A stretch of DNA of 64,000 nt, taken from assembly GCA_934481345.1 (NCBI GenBank), contig CAKSPF010000002.1:359028-423027 (forward strand), read 5' to 3'. Below are positions 16,667 through 24,001 of the stretch, piece by piece. Numbering within the stretch: the first letter of the stretch is position 1; each line of letters starts with the position of its first letter. This stretch comes from an uncultured Clostridia bacterium. GTDB taxonomy: Bacteria > Bacillota > Clostridia > UMGS1810. The position numbers and the translations under genes were made by a program. The notes below the pieces were generated by a model, which was not told the DNA's origin, did not search any database, and worked only from the letters and a program-made list of their open reading frames with translations.

Positions 16667-18496
16667 TTGTTCACCTACTTGACAAAAGAATACGACGCAC
16701 TTGGAAGACGGACATCTTTCAGCGCAGCCAAGGGAACGCAGAGCATTATATCAAACTCATATACATATGACGTTCTCGGAAGGCTTACTGCGGTTACCAA
16801 CGGTGAAGACACAGCCGCGTATACTTATGACGCAAATTCAAACCGCCTTACGACGACTGTAAACGGTGTTTTGAAAAGCAGCACAGCGTATAACAAGGCA
16901 AACCTGCCTACAGAGGTTAACAGCTATGTTTCGGGTGCACTTAAAAGTACAGAAACGTACAGATATGCTTATAGCGGCTATATACAGCATTATTCAAAGG
17001 TTGAACCACAAGGCAATACAAGCGGTGTAACTTACTATTATGATAACGGCGGCAGAATGTATGCCGAAAGATCAAGCTGTTCAGATACTATTACAAATGA
17101 GACTGTGTACAGATGCAGTAATCGCTTTGTTTATGATGAATATGGAAATGTGTCGAAATTTATATATAACAACAGATACAGTGACAATTTGTATCAGTGC
17201 GACTATACATACAACAATATAAATCAGCTTACTGCATTTTGTAAGGTTGAGATTATATATGATGAGGACGGAAATTTCACAGGTAATTCGATTACTACAA
17301 ACACAGCTTATACATATGATAATTCCAACAATCTTACGACCGTTACGCAGGATGGTGAAGTAATAAAGACATATTCATATGACGGATTTAACCGAATGAG
17401 CGGAGCTTTGGTAAACGGAGTTGCCTCGTCATACACCTACGACGGTGACAATCTGCGCCAGACAAAGACGGTAAACGGAGTTCAGACGCAGCATATTCTC
17501 GACGGTGCGGACGTCATAGCCGATATTTCGGGAGAAAGCATAAAGACCTTTGTGCGCGGAGCGGAGCTGGAATTTTTAAAGACCTCCGGCGGTGCAACGC
17601 AGGAATATATGACTTCATATCCGAGAGGTGATGTGCGGTACTTAATATCGCAGGACGGCACAGTAAATGACTATACCTATACCGCATACGGTGAAAAGGT
17701 CGGCACGAATGATAATACCGTAAATCCGTTCGGCTATTGCGGAGAATACTTTGATGCCGAAACAGACCTCGTGTATCTCCGTAACCGCTACTACGATCCG
17801 GAAATGCATAGATTCATAGCGGAAGACCCGGCAAAAGACGGAGTAAACTGGTATGCTTATTGTAGCAATGATCCGGTTAACAATGTTGATCCGGACGGGA
17901 CGGTATCTAAAAAGAAAGCAAGTGCTGTAATTACAAGAAATGCAGAATACATTAAAAATGCTGGTTCGTATTATAATGTTAATCCGGCTATTATAGCTGC
18001 GTGCATTTATACGGAACAAATTAAAAATGTTAATATTATTGATACTTTGACTGATGTTCCGGGATATTTCGTTGATACATCAATTGGTATAGGGCAGGTA
18101 AAAGTATCTACGGCAAAGTTATTGGAAGACAACGGATATATTGCTCCGACTACTTTTGCGTACAGCTATGATTTGTGGCATACAAATTGGTATGTAACAA
18201 AAGAAGTATGGTATGCACCAACTTATGGATATGTAGAGGGCTCTAGAGAGAAAGCAATTGCATACCGACTTACTGTTGAGGGGGAAAATGTTAATTATGT
18301 TGCTGCATATTTAGCATTTTATCAAGATCGCTGGAAAAGTGAATACCCACAAATTGATGGAAAAACAGATATATTGGCAACACTATTTAATCAAGGGGAA
18401 CGTTATGAACCGCATTCTGATCCAAAACCTAATGCTTTTGGCAAAGAAGCCAAAAAACAATATTCCTATATGCAAGAATTATTGGGGATAAAATGA
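16667..18496 (+). CDS. Rhs/YD-repeat fragment with muramidase-like C-terminal toxin
   Basis: The open frame of 609 residues begins within YD repeats (EYDALGRRTSF, YTYDVLGRLTAV) with no ribosome site, so its large N-terminal part is missing. Repeats run to about residue 250, followed by the Rhs core with NPFGYCGEYFDAETDL, LRNRYYDPEMHRF and the junction DPDG near residue 410. The variable tip after it has NPAIIAACIYTEQI (candidate catalytic Glu450) and SIGIGQVKVSTA. This is the pattern of lysozyme-like transglycosylase folds (E, then GxxQ). It is therefore probably a peptidoglycan-targeting toxin. A candidate immunity gene starts nine bases after its stop. Toxin class is inferred from short motifs only. 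Confidence 0.7.
   Translation: MFTYLTKEYDALGRRTSFSAAKGTQSIISNSYTYDVLGRLTAVTNGEDTAAYTYDANSNRLTTTVNGVLKSSTAYNKANLPTEVNSYVSGALKSTETYRYAYSGYIQHYSKVEPQGNTSGVTYYYDNGGRMYAERSSCSDTITNETVYRCSNRFVYDEYGNVSKFIYNNRYSDNLYQCDYTYNNINQLTAFCKVEIIYDEDGNFTGNSITTNTAYTYDNSNNLTTVTQDGEVIKTYSYDGFNRMSGALVNGVASSYTYDGDNLRQTKTVNGVQTQHILDGADVIADISGESIKTFVRGAELEFLKTSGGATQEYMTSYPRGDVRYLISQDGTVNDYTYTAYGEKVGTNDNTVNPFGYCGEYFDAETDLVYLRNRYYDPEMHRFIAEDPAKDGVNWYAYCSNDPVNNVDPDGTVSKKKASAVITRNAEYIKNAGSYYNVNPAIIAACIYTEQIKNVNIIDTLTDVPGYFVDTSIGIGQVKVSTAKLLEDNGYIAPTTFAYSYDLWHTNWYVTKEVWYAPTYGYVEGSREKAIAYRLTVEGENVNYVAAYLAFYQDRWKSEYPQIDGKTDILATLFNQGERYEPHSDPKPNAFGKEAKKQYSYMQELLGIK
17423..17863 (+). repeat. Rhs core repeat, copy 1
   Basis: This segment encodes the conserved C-terminal Rhs core, from SSYTYDGDNLRQ to NWYAYC. 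It is nearly identical at base level to copy 3 (21060-21500), differing at only a few positions over about 440 bases, and close to copies 2 and 4. The core is visibly more GC-rich than the toxin tips, as expected for recombining polymorphic toxin loci. Confidence 0.85.
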
Positions 18497-18505
18497 GGTG
18501 ACTAA

Positions 18506-18865
18506 ATGAAAATTATTAAAAAGGTAATTAAAATTTTTATAATAGTATTTCTTGCGGTTTGGATTATTTCGCTCGGAAAATGCGAATTTTTGACTCTTAT
18601 GCATAGTAATGAGTTTGTGGATATATACAAAGAAAATACCATGATTGGAGATATAAAATATTTTAGAATATTAAAATATTCTTCAGATTATGCAAGAGTG
18701 TATTATGTCGGAAAAGATTATGACGGTGGAAATACAGTAACATTTATTAAACAAAACGGAAAATGGAAGTTCAATGAATGGGAAACAGTTTGGTCCGGGA
18801 CAGGCGGAAGTGCTTCAGGTGTTGTATGGCCATATTGGTGGCATTTTATTTACGGAGGAATATAA
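18506..18865 (+). CDS. Candidate immunity protein, membrane anchored
   Basis: This 119-residue protein starts nine bases after the toxin stop behind GAGGTGAC. Residues 1-25 form one hydrophobic segment (IFIIVFLAVWIIS), followed by an extracytoplasmic domain rich in Tyr, Trp and Gly that ends WPYWWHFIYGGI. A membrane-anchored, outward-facing protein fits protection against a cell-wall-degrading toxin, and position directly downstream of a Rhs tip is the standard place for an immunity gene. No known family was recognised, so the role rests on location and topology. Confidence 0.6.
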   Translation: MKIIKKVIKIFIIVFLAVWIISLGKCEFLTLMHSNEFVDIYKENTMIGDIKYFRILKYSSDYARVYYVGKDYDGGNTVTFIKQNGKWKFNEWETVWSGTGGSASGVVWPYWWHFIYGGI

Positions 18866-18897
18866 GATTTGGTAAAATTAATGTTCGAATATAATAC

Positions 18898-19301
18898 ATT
18901 CTCGACGGTGCGGACGTCATAGCCGATATTTCGGGAGAAAGCATAAAGACCTTTGTGCGCGGAACGGAGCTTGAATTTTTAAAGACATCCGACGGCGCAA
19001 CGCAGGAGTATATGACATCGTATCCGAGAGGTGATGTGCGGTACTTGGTATCGCAGGACGGCACAGTAAATGACTATACCTATACCGCATACGGAGAAAA
19101 GGTCGGCACAAATGATAATTCCGTAAATCCGTTCGGCTATTGCGGAGAATACTTTGATGCCGAAACAGACCTCGTGTACCTCCGTAACCGTTACTACGAT
19201 CCGGAAATGCATAGATTCATAACGGAAGACCCGGCAAAAGACGGAGTAAACTGGTATGCGTATTGTAACGGTAACCCGGTTATGTTTACGGATCCGTGGG
19301 G
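18898..19301 (+). repeat. Rhs core repeat, copy 2
   Basis: This copy starts abruptly inside the core (ILDGADVIAD), three bases after an in-frame stop at 18892-18894, and runs to the TDPWG junction. It is about as similar to the other copies as they are to one another but carries more substitutions than copies 1 and 3. The lack of any upstream YD repeats marks it as an orphan module. Confidence 0.85.
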
Positions 19302-20013
19302 GTTAAGCATTTATGCAAATCATAACGTATCATATAACAGAGTTAATAAATTCGGTATTGCTGAAGAAGTTAATGCAACAGATTTATTGTTAGAACAAGT
19401 AATAAAAGCGACCGGTGATACTGGTTACTATTTTGATGGTGATTATTTACATCATAAAGATGGTGCTGAAATAGTCGGTGGTTCTGAAATTGCAAGAAAA
19501 ATTATAAATAATTTATTAAATTTGACGATGCAAATAGAAGTTCAGTTTAAAGATAATGGTAATATATATAGATCTGGAAAGTCAGCAAATAAAATACATA
19601 TAAATAGTATAACCAATAATGATGAAATGACGGCGGTTTTTATGCATGAACTTGCCCACTGTTATACAGCTTTTAATGGCATTGACGATAAAATAGCAAT
19701 TCATTTTTATAACGAAAATGATCCGTATAAGGCTGATATAGTTCAGTATATTAAAAAGCAAAAACAGGAAGCTGTTGCAATGACTATCGAGGAACAATTC
19801 CGAAATGATATGGGATATTTCGGTCGTTCACATTATACAGATAGATTAATTGGCACAAATAACTACGGTCAATTTCCTTATGAACTTACAACATCGCCGG
19901 AACAAATTATGATAACTAATTCCGGGAAAAAAATCTTTCTTAAAGATCATGTAATTGCCGCAACTCTCTATTCATATGGTAGAGGCATTGTTGATTATGT
20001 ATTAAATAATTAA
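18955..20013 (+). CDS. Orphan Rhs C-terminal module with NleD/M91-like metalloprotease toxin
   Basis: The frame opens in the Rhs core at about 18895; the first usable start is a GTG at 18955 without a good ribosome site, giving 352 residues. After the core (RYYDPEMHRF, then FTDPWG near residue 115) comes an AT-rich tip containing MHELAHCYTAF. This HExxH zinc motif has its first His at residue 231. It is followed by EAVAMTIEEQFRNDMG and RSHY. HELxH followed by an E..AV..E...R..MG...R..Y block resembles the NleD/M91 effector zinc proteases. The module probably encodes a protease toxin that becomes active only when recombined onto a full Rhs gene. A secreted-protein gene follows after 24 bases. 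Confidence 0.65.
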   Translation: MRGTELEFLKTSDGATQEYMTSYPRGDVRYLVSQDGTVNDYTYTAYGEKVGTNDNSVNPFGYCGEYFDAETDLVYLRNRYYDPEMHRFITEDPAKDGVNWYAYCNGNPVMFTDPWGLSIYANHNVSYNRVNKFGIAEEVNATDLLLEQVIKATGDTGYYFDGDYLHHKDGAEIVGGSEIARKIINNLLNLTMQIEVQFKDNGNIYRSGKSANKIHINSITNNDEMTAVFMHELAHCYTAFNGIDDKIAIHFYNENDPYKADIVQYIKKQKQEAVAMTIEEQFRNDMGYFGRSHYTDRLIGTNNYGQFPYELTTSPEQIMITNSGKKIFLKDHVIAATLYSYGRGIVDYVLNN

Positions 20014-20037
20014 TTTATAATAAAGGAGATAATAAAA

Positions 20038-20877
20038 GTGAAAAAATTTTTAATAATTATTGCAATGTTACTTTTAATTCCGTGTAGTGTGTATTGTTCC
20101 GAAATTCCGGAAACAGAGGTTTCGTATGATAAGAGAATTGCTTTGCTTAACAAGCTTGAAATTATATCAAAGGAAGAAAGTCCGAAAGAAGATGATATTA
20201 CGTTAATTACACGCCGTGAAGCATTTACATATGCCTGCAATGTTCGCGGTGGTATAGCAGAATTAAGAGCGGAGTATAAAGAGTTTGTTGCACAAAATTT
20301 TTCAGATAGTTTTGATAATTTGGATGATTTCAGGCTTTTGTGCAACTGTGTTAATTATACTCTATTGCTTGGAAGAACTGATTCCGACAACCAAAATATT
20401 GCCGATTTTGATTCATATTTAACAGAGAATGAAATGGAAACTCTGTTAAGGCGCATAAATTATATAGATACTTATGATGATTACATTTTAGCGGATTATT
20501 CAGGATATGTAAAAAAAACAACTTTTCTTGAACGGCTTTATGAAACAATACATCAAAAATACAGGCATTATTACTATGCAGCCATAGATACGGGATATGT
20601 TATTGATGACTTAATCTGTAATATTCCTGAACGAGAAGATGTAAAACAAATAAATTATAATATATCCGTTGATGAGGCTGGTGAAATTGCCCGTGCTTTT
20701 GTTGCTGCAAGATATAAAGATGAAACTTTTGATGTAAAATACATTTTAAAAAATGAGGTATATGAAAATATATACAATGTATTTTTGCTTAACAGTAACT
20801 CCAATGAAGTACGCATTAAAATAAGTACTATAGACGGGCGGATCATAAATGTTAATTATGATATGAAAGATGTTTAG
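20038..20877 (+). CDS. Secreted SLH-like/PepSY-like protein, possible immunity factor
   Basis: It starts at a GTG behind AAAGGAGA and encodes 279 residues. A signal peptide covers residues 1-20 (FLIIIAMLLLIPCSVYCS). Residues 35-75 (LLNKLEIIS, ITRREAFTYACNVRGG) resemble a degenerate SLH repeat, and the C-terminal 75 residues (SVDEAGEIARAFVAARY, then IKISTIDGRIINVNYD) resemble a PepSY-type fold. It lies where an immunity gene for the metalloprotease tip is expected. However, M91-type proteases act in the cytoplasm and this protein is exported, so the pairing is uncertain. It could instead neutralise the toxin outside the cell or be unrelated. Confidence 0.6.
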   Translation: MKKFLIIIAMLLLIPCSVYCSEIPETEVSYDKRIALLNKLEIISKEESPKEDDITLITRREAFTYACNVRGGIAELRAEYKEFVAQNFSDSFDNLDDFRLLCNCVNYTLLLGRTDSDNQNIADFDSYLTENEMETLLRRINYIDTYDDYILADYSGYVKKTTFLERLYETIHQKYRHYYYAAIDTGYVIDDLICNIPEREDVKQINYNISVDEAGEIARAFVAARYKDETFDVKYILKNEVYENIYNVFLLNSNSNEVRIKISTIDGRIINVNYDMKDV

Positions 20878-20921
20878 TACACATATTCAATATACAAATA
20901 AAGTCATTACATTATTTGTAA

Positions 20922-22256
20922 GTGTTTGCTCCCGGCGAATACACCGAGGCGCGCTATACTCATGACTGCACGGGCAATGTGATTTCAAAAAAGACAAAAA
21001 CGGGAAGCATGTTGAATAATGGTGTTAAATTTGTCGGAACGGTGTATCATATGACAGATGCCTCGTCATACACCTATGACGGCGACAATCTGCGCCAGAC
21101 AAAGACGGTAAACGGAGTGCAGACGCAGCATATTCTCGACGGTGCGGACGTCATAGCCGATATTTCGGGAGAAAGCATAAAGACCTTTGTGCGCGGAGCG
21201 GAGCTGGAATTTTTAAAGACCTCCGGCGGTGCAACGCAGGAATATATGACTTCATATCCGAGAGGTGATGTGCGGTACTTAATATCGCAGGACGGCACAG
21301 TAAATGACTATACCTATACCGCATACGGTGAAAAGGTCGGCACGAATGATAATACCGTAAATCCGTTCGGCTATTGCGGAGAATACTTTGATGCCGAAAC
21401 AGACCTCGTGTATCTCCGTAACCGCTACTACGATCCGGAAATGCATAGATTCATAACGGAAGACCCGGCAAAAGACGGAGTAAACTGGTATGCGTATTGT
21501 AACGGTAACCCGGTTATGTTTACGGATCCGTGGGGAACTAATGCAATTATTATCACAAATAAGAACGCTGCTCAAGTAGGAAACTTTTCTCCCCAAGGAC
21601 ATACATCGGCTATATATCAAAATGAAAATAAAGAGTGGTTTTATACATATTGGGGAAATAAAGCCGCTGCTGTTATTGCAATTCCGAGCGAATATATGGA
21701 TTCGCTAGTTAGTTTTAATGGATATATCAGTAGATTTTTGAGTGAAAATGAGTGTCAAAATATTACAAAAGATTATACTAATGCAACATATGTAGTTGGA
21801 GATTTTACAGAATCCTTAAATGCAGCTTATGATGATGTTCGAAATGTTTTTAACAATCGTTTTAGTAATGGAAAAACAGTTGTAGTTGGTGGAGGTAATC
21901 TTGTTTATCAAGGACACAACAGTCCGTACAATCTTGCATGGAATAATTGTTTACAGCGTACAGTCAGTGATTTTGGAAAAGGAATTTTACCGGATGGTAC
22001 AAATGTATCCAAATATTTAGGAGATTGTGGCTACAGCAATACACCGATACCAAATGATGCAAAAAAGGAATTTGCTGATATTTTTATTAACAAATCATTC
22101 ACATATTCCGATTCATTAAAATCAATTATAAATTATAAAGTGAATTATAATGTGAATTCAAAATCGAATACACAGAAATCTGAAAACAAATATAAATATG
22201 CTAATGCGGTATGTGATGCTAATCCTGTACTTTCGCTTTGGCAATATCTGAAATAA
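20922..22256 (+). CDS. Orphan Rhs module with possible permuted papain-like toxin
   Basis: The frame starts at a GTG directly after an in-frame TAA and has no ribosome site, so it is an orphan 444-residue module. A short YD segment (YTEARYTHDCTGNVIS) and about 20 unrelated residues precede Rhs core copy 3, which ends at FTDPWG near residue 205. The tip has QGHTSAIYQ (His227) and, about 115 residues later, NLAWNNCLQ (Cys343). His before Cys in GHxx and NxC contexts is the order seen in circularly permuted papain/NlpC-like peptidases, so a cysteine peptidase or amidase toxin is suggested. The evidence is limited to those two motifs. Confidence 0.6.
   Translation: MFAPGEYTEARYTHDCTGNVISKKTKTGSMLNNGVKFVGTVYHMTDASSYTYDGDNLRQTKTVNGVQTQHILDGADVIADISGESIKTFVRGAELEFLKTSGGATQEYMTSYPRGDVRYLISQDGTVNDYTYTAYGEKVGTNDNTVNPFGYCGEYFDAETDLVYLRNRYYDPEMHRFITEDPAKDGVNWYAYCNGNPVMFTDPWGTNAIIITNKNAAQVGNFSPQGHTSAIYQNENKEWFYTYWGNKAAAVIAIPSEYMDSLVSFNGYISRFLSENECQNITKDYTNATYVVGDFTESLNAAYDDVRNVFNNRFSNGKTVVVGGGNLVYQGHNSPYNLAWNNCLQRTVSDFGKGILPDGTNVSKYLGDCGYSNTPIPNDAKKEFADIFINKSFTYSDSLKSIINYKVNYNVNSKSNTQKSENKYKYANAVCDANPVLSLWQYLK
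21060..21536 (+). repeat. Rhs core repeat, copy 3
   Basis: This copy is almost base-for-base identical to copy 1 through the NWYAYC codons. It then continues with the same TDPWG junction as copy 2, so it looks like a mosaic of the two. Such mosaics are expected if homologous recombination between cores exchanges toxin tips. Confidence 0.85.
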
Positions 22257-22275
22257 CTTGCTTTTGGGGGAAAAC

Positions 22276-22650
22276 ATGTATTATTTATTTAATTATTTGC
22301 CGATATTATTTTTTGTTTATCCAGATGCGTTTTTTAAAAATATTAGTATCCTAATGTGTTTGTTAATACATTTTATTTTAATGCCGATATATGTTGTTAT
22401 AGTCAATGCGGTATATGTGTTAAAAAAAGAATTATCTTTAATCAAGAGTTACATTTGTATGGTTAGCATTGCTTTTATTTATTTTACAGTTACAGTAATA
22501 GCTAATAAATATAGATATGGTTCCTTTTTAGGCGATGCGCCTGATCTTATATTTTATCTATGTGTATGTATACCATGTGTGATTTTCACAATAGGTATAG
22601 TTGTAATATATTTTATAAAGAAGTTTATTGCGGCAAAAAAGAATTTTTGA
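22276..22650 (+). CDS. Candidate immunity protein, integral membrane
   Basis: The start is placed at the ATG at 22276 because GGGGGAAA lies just upstream; a TTG six codons earlier has no ribosome site. The 124-residue protein has four likely membrane helices (for example LPILFFVYPDAFF, LIHFILMPIYVVIV, MVSIAFIYFTVTV, IPCVIFTIGIVVIYFI) and a basic C-terminus. It directly follows the third Rhs module, so it is the candidate antidote to that tip. Polytopic immunity proteins are known for several polymorphic toxins. No named family was recognised. Confidence 0.6.
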   Translation: MYYLFNYLPILFFVYPDAFFKNISILMCLLIHFILMPIYVVIVNAVYVLKKELSLIKSYICMVSIAFIYFTVTVIANKYRYGSFLGDAPDLIFYLCVCIPCVIFTIGIVVIYFIKKFIAAKKNF

Positions 22651-22724
22651 CAACATATTGACGATTTTTATAAAACACATTTCTCTGTCTGATAGACGGA
22701 TATATAAACACAGCTCAGCTTACA

Positions 22725-23030
22725 GACGGCGACAATCTGCGCCAGACAAAGACGGTAAACGGAGTGCAGACGCAGCACATTCTTGACGGTGCGGACGTTA
22801 TAGCCGATATTTCGGGAGAAAGCATAAAGACCTTTGTGCGCGGAGCGGAGCTTGAATTTTTAAAGACCTCCGCCGGTGCAACGCAGGAATATATGACATC
22901 GTATCCGAGAGGTGATGTGCGGTACTTAATATCGCAGGACGGCACAGTAAATGACTATACCTATACCGCATACGGTGAAAAGGTCGGCACGAATGATAAT
23001 ACCGTAAATCCGTTCGGCTATTGCGGAGAG
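22725..23030 (+). repeat. Rhs core repeat, copy 4 (truncated)
   Basis: This copy begins at the DGDNLRQ codons and stops abruptly after NPFGYCGE, lacking the RYYDPEMHRF part and the usual tip junction. Up to the break it is nearly identical to copies 1 and 3. Confidence 0.85.
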
Positions 23031-23460
23031 ATAAAGATAGGATTAAGAAAATAGCTGTTTTTCTCATGGACTTTGCGGTTCGGTTGAATTTGGATATCAT
23101 CAAAGTAATCAAAAAGATTTAAGCTTTACTTATGCAGATATCGCTAATTTACGTTCGGAAGCATTCAATAATCCAAATAGTTGCTTTTACTCATGCAATA
23201 CAGGAACATCGGATAAAAATGGATCAAGTTTTGCACAATCATGGGTTAACAAAGTTGGAGGCACTACTTGGGCTATTTATGAAAAAAGTGATTATGGAAA
23301 TATAAATAATCTTGATAATTGGGAAAATATTATAAAACCAGAACGCAAAAATACAGGATACCGTCAAAATGGGTCTGATTACTATCCGGTTCCGAGTATC
23401 AAAAGAAATGCTTATTGGCGAGTATTTTCTAAAAACGTAGAATTCAAAAGTTATAGATAG
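22725..23460 (+). pseudogene. Broken Rhs module with caspase-like toxin remnant
   Basis: The core copy runs in frame to GYCGE, then shifts into IKIGLRK and a stop at 23054. A different frame is open from about 23047 to a TAG at 23460 and encodes HGLCGSVEFGYHQSN, then YSCNTGTSD, FAQSWVNKVGGTTWA and a tail ending FKSYR. His-Gly followed by a Cys-Asn-Thr-Gly loop and a GG-T-WA strand is the order of caspase-fold (gingipain/CHAT-like) peptidases. The junction lies about 100 core codons early and is out of frame, so a deletion joined core and tip. The module cannot make a normal Rhs protein as it stands. Confidence 0.65.
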
Positions 23461-23471
23461 GGGAATATGTT

Positions 23472-23678
23472 ATGAACATGAAAAAAGTATTGTTTATAAT
23501 AATTATCATTTGTATCTTCTTTGCCGTTATCAATTATCCGATATTTCAATGCTTTAAAAGTACGGACGAAATAGATTTTGAAAAAATAAAAAATAATTAT
23601 CCCAATTGTGATATATTAATATCGGAGCATAGCGAAACAACCGGCAAAGCAAGCATGATATATTTAAATGCGCTTTGA
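23472..23678 (+). pseudogene. Truncated candidate immunity gene
   Basis: Twelve bases after the broken toxin remnant an ATG opens a 68-residue frame. Residues 1-22 are strongly hydrophobic (VLFIIIIICIFFAVI), then a short extracytoplasmic part ends at SMIYLNAL. The layout (one membrane anchor plus outer domain, just after a toxin tip) matches the first immunity candidate. It is cut off where an unrelated minus-strand gene start begins, so it is probably the surviving N-terminus of a longer protein. Confidence 0.5.
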
Positions 23679-23785
23679 ACAGCTGCATATTTTTCATTAT
23701 AATCCGAGTATAGGATAATATTCAAACTAAGGTAATAAAATAACGGACAGAAAATGCCGATTAAAAAGCTTGACAGTTTTTTCAT
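23597..23785 (-). pseudogene. Truncated minus-strand membrane protein gene start
   Basis: On the minus strand a perfect AGGAGG lies eight bases before an ATG, and a promoter-like pair lies upstream at 23832-23862. The frame reads MKKLSSFLIGIFCPLFYYL, a typical membrane-protein N-terminus. After about 36 residues it runs antisense into the truncated plus-strand gene. The meaningful part is therefore only about 23679-23785, the 5' end of a gene whose rest was lost when the Rhs cassettes were inserted or rearranged. The original function cannot be told. Confidence 0.5.
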
Positions 23786-23831
23786 TGGTAGCCTCCTGTC
23801 TAATTTTTTTGCGTAATTTTTACCTATACTT

Positions 23832-23862
23832 ATTATACTATCACAAACCGTTTAAAAGTCAA
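23832..23862 (-). promoter_or_regulatory. Promoter-like pair of the truncated minus-strand gene
   Basis: On the minus strand TTGACT (23857-23862) and TATAAT (23832-23837) are separated by 19 bases, upstream of a gene start with a perfect ribosome site. The spacer is longer than the 17-18 optimum. Confidence 0.45.
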
Positions 23863-23940
23863 TACAAAAAACTGATTATCAATACTAAAAAAAGTTTATC
23901 CGATATGTTAAAAACTGAATGTATTTCTAAAAATATCCTG

Positions 23941-23970
23941 TTGCCTGCCCGATTTCAGTTGATTTATAAT
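23941..23970 (+). promoter_or_regulatory. Probable promoter of the GH28 gene
   Basis: TTGCCT (23941-23946) and a perfect TATAAT (23965-23970) are separated by 18 bases, 31 bases before the GH28 start codon. Confidence 0.6.
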
Positions 23971-24001
23971 ATAATAAACAAAAATACAAAGGGTGTTCAA
24001 T

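Noticed and set aside
16667..23030. Repeated Rhs core segments as insertion sequences
   Set aside because: They have no transposase, terminal inverted repeats or target duplications, and they encode the conserved Rhs core joined to different tips.
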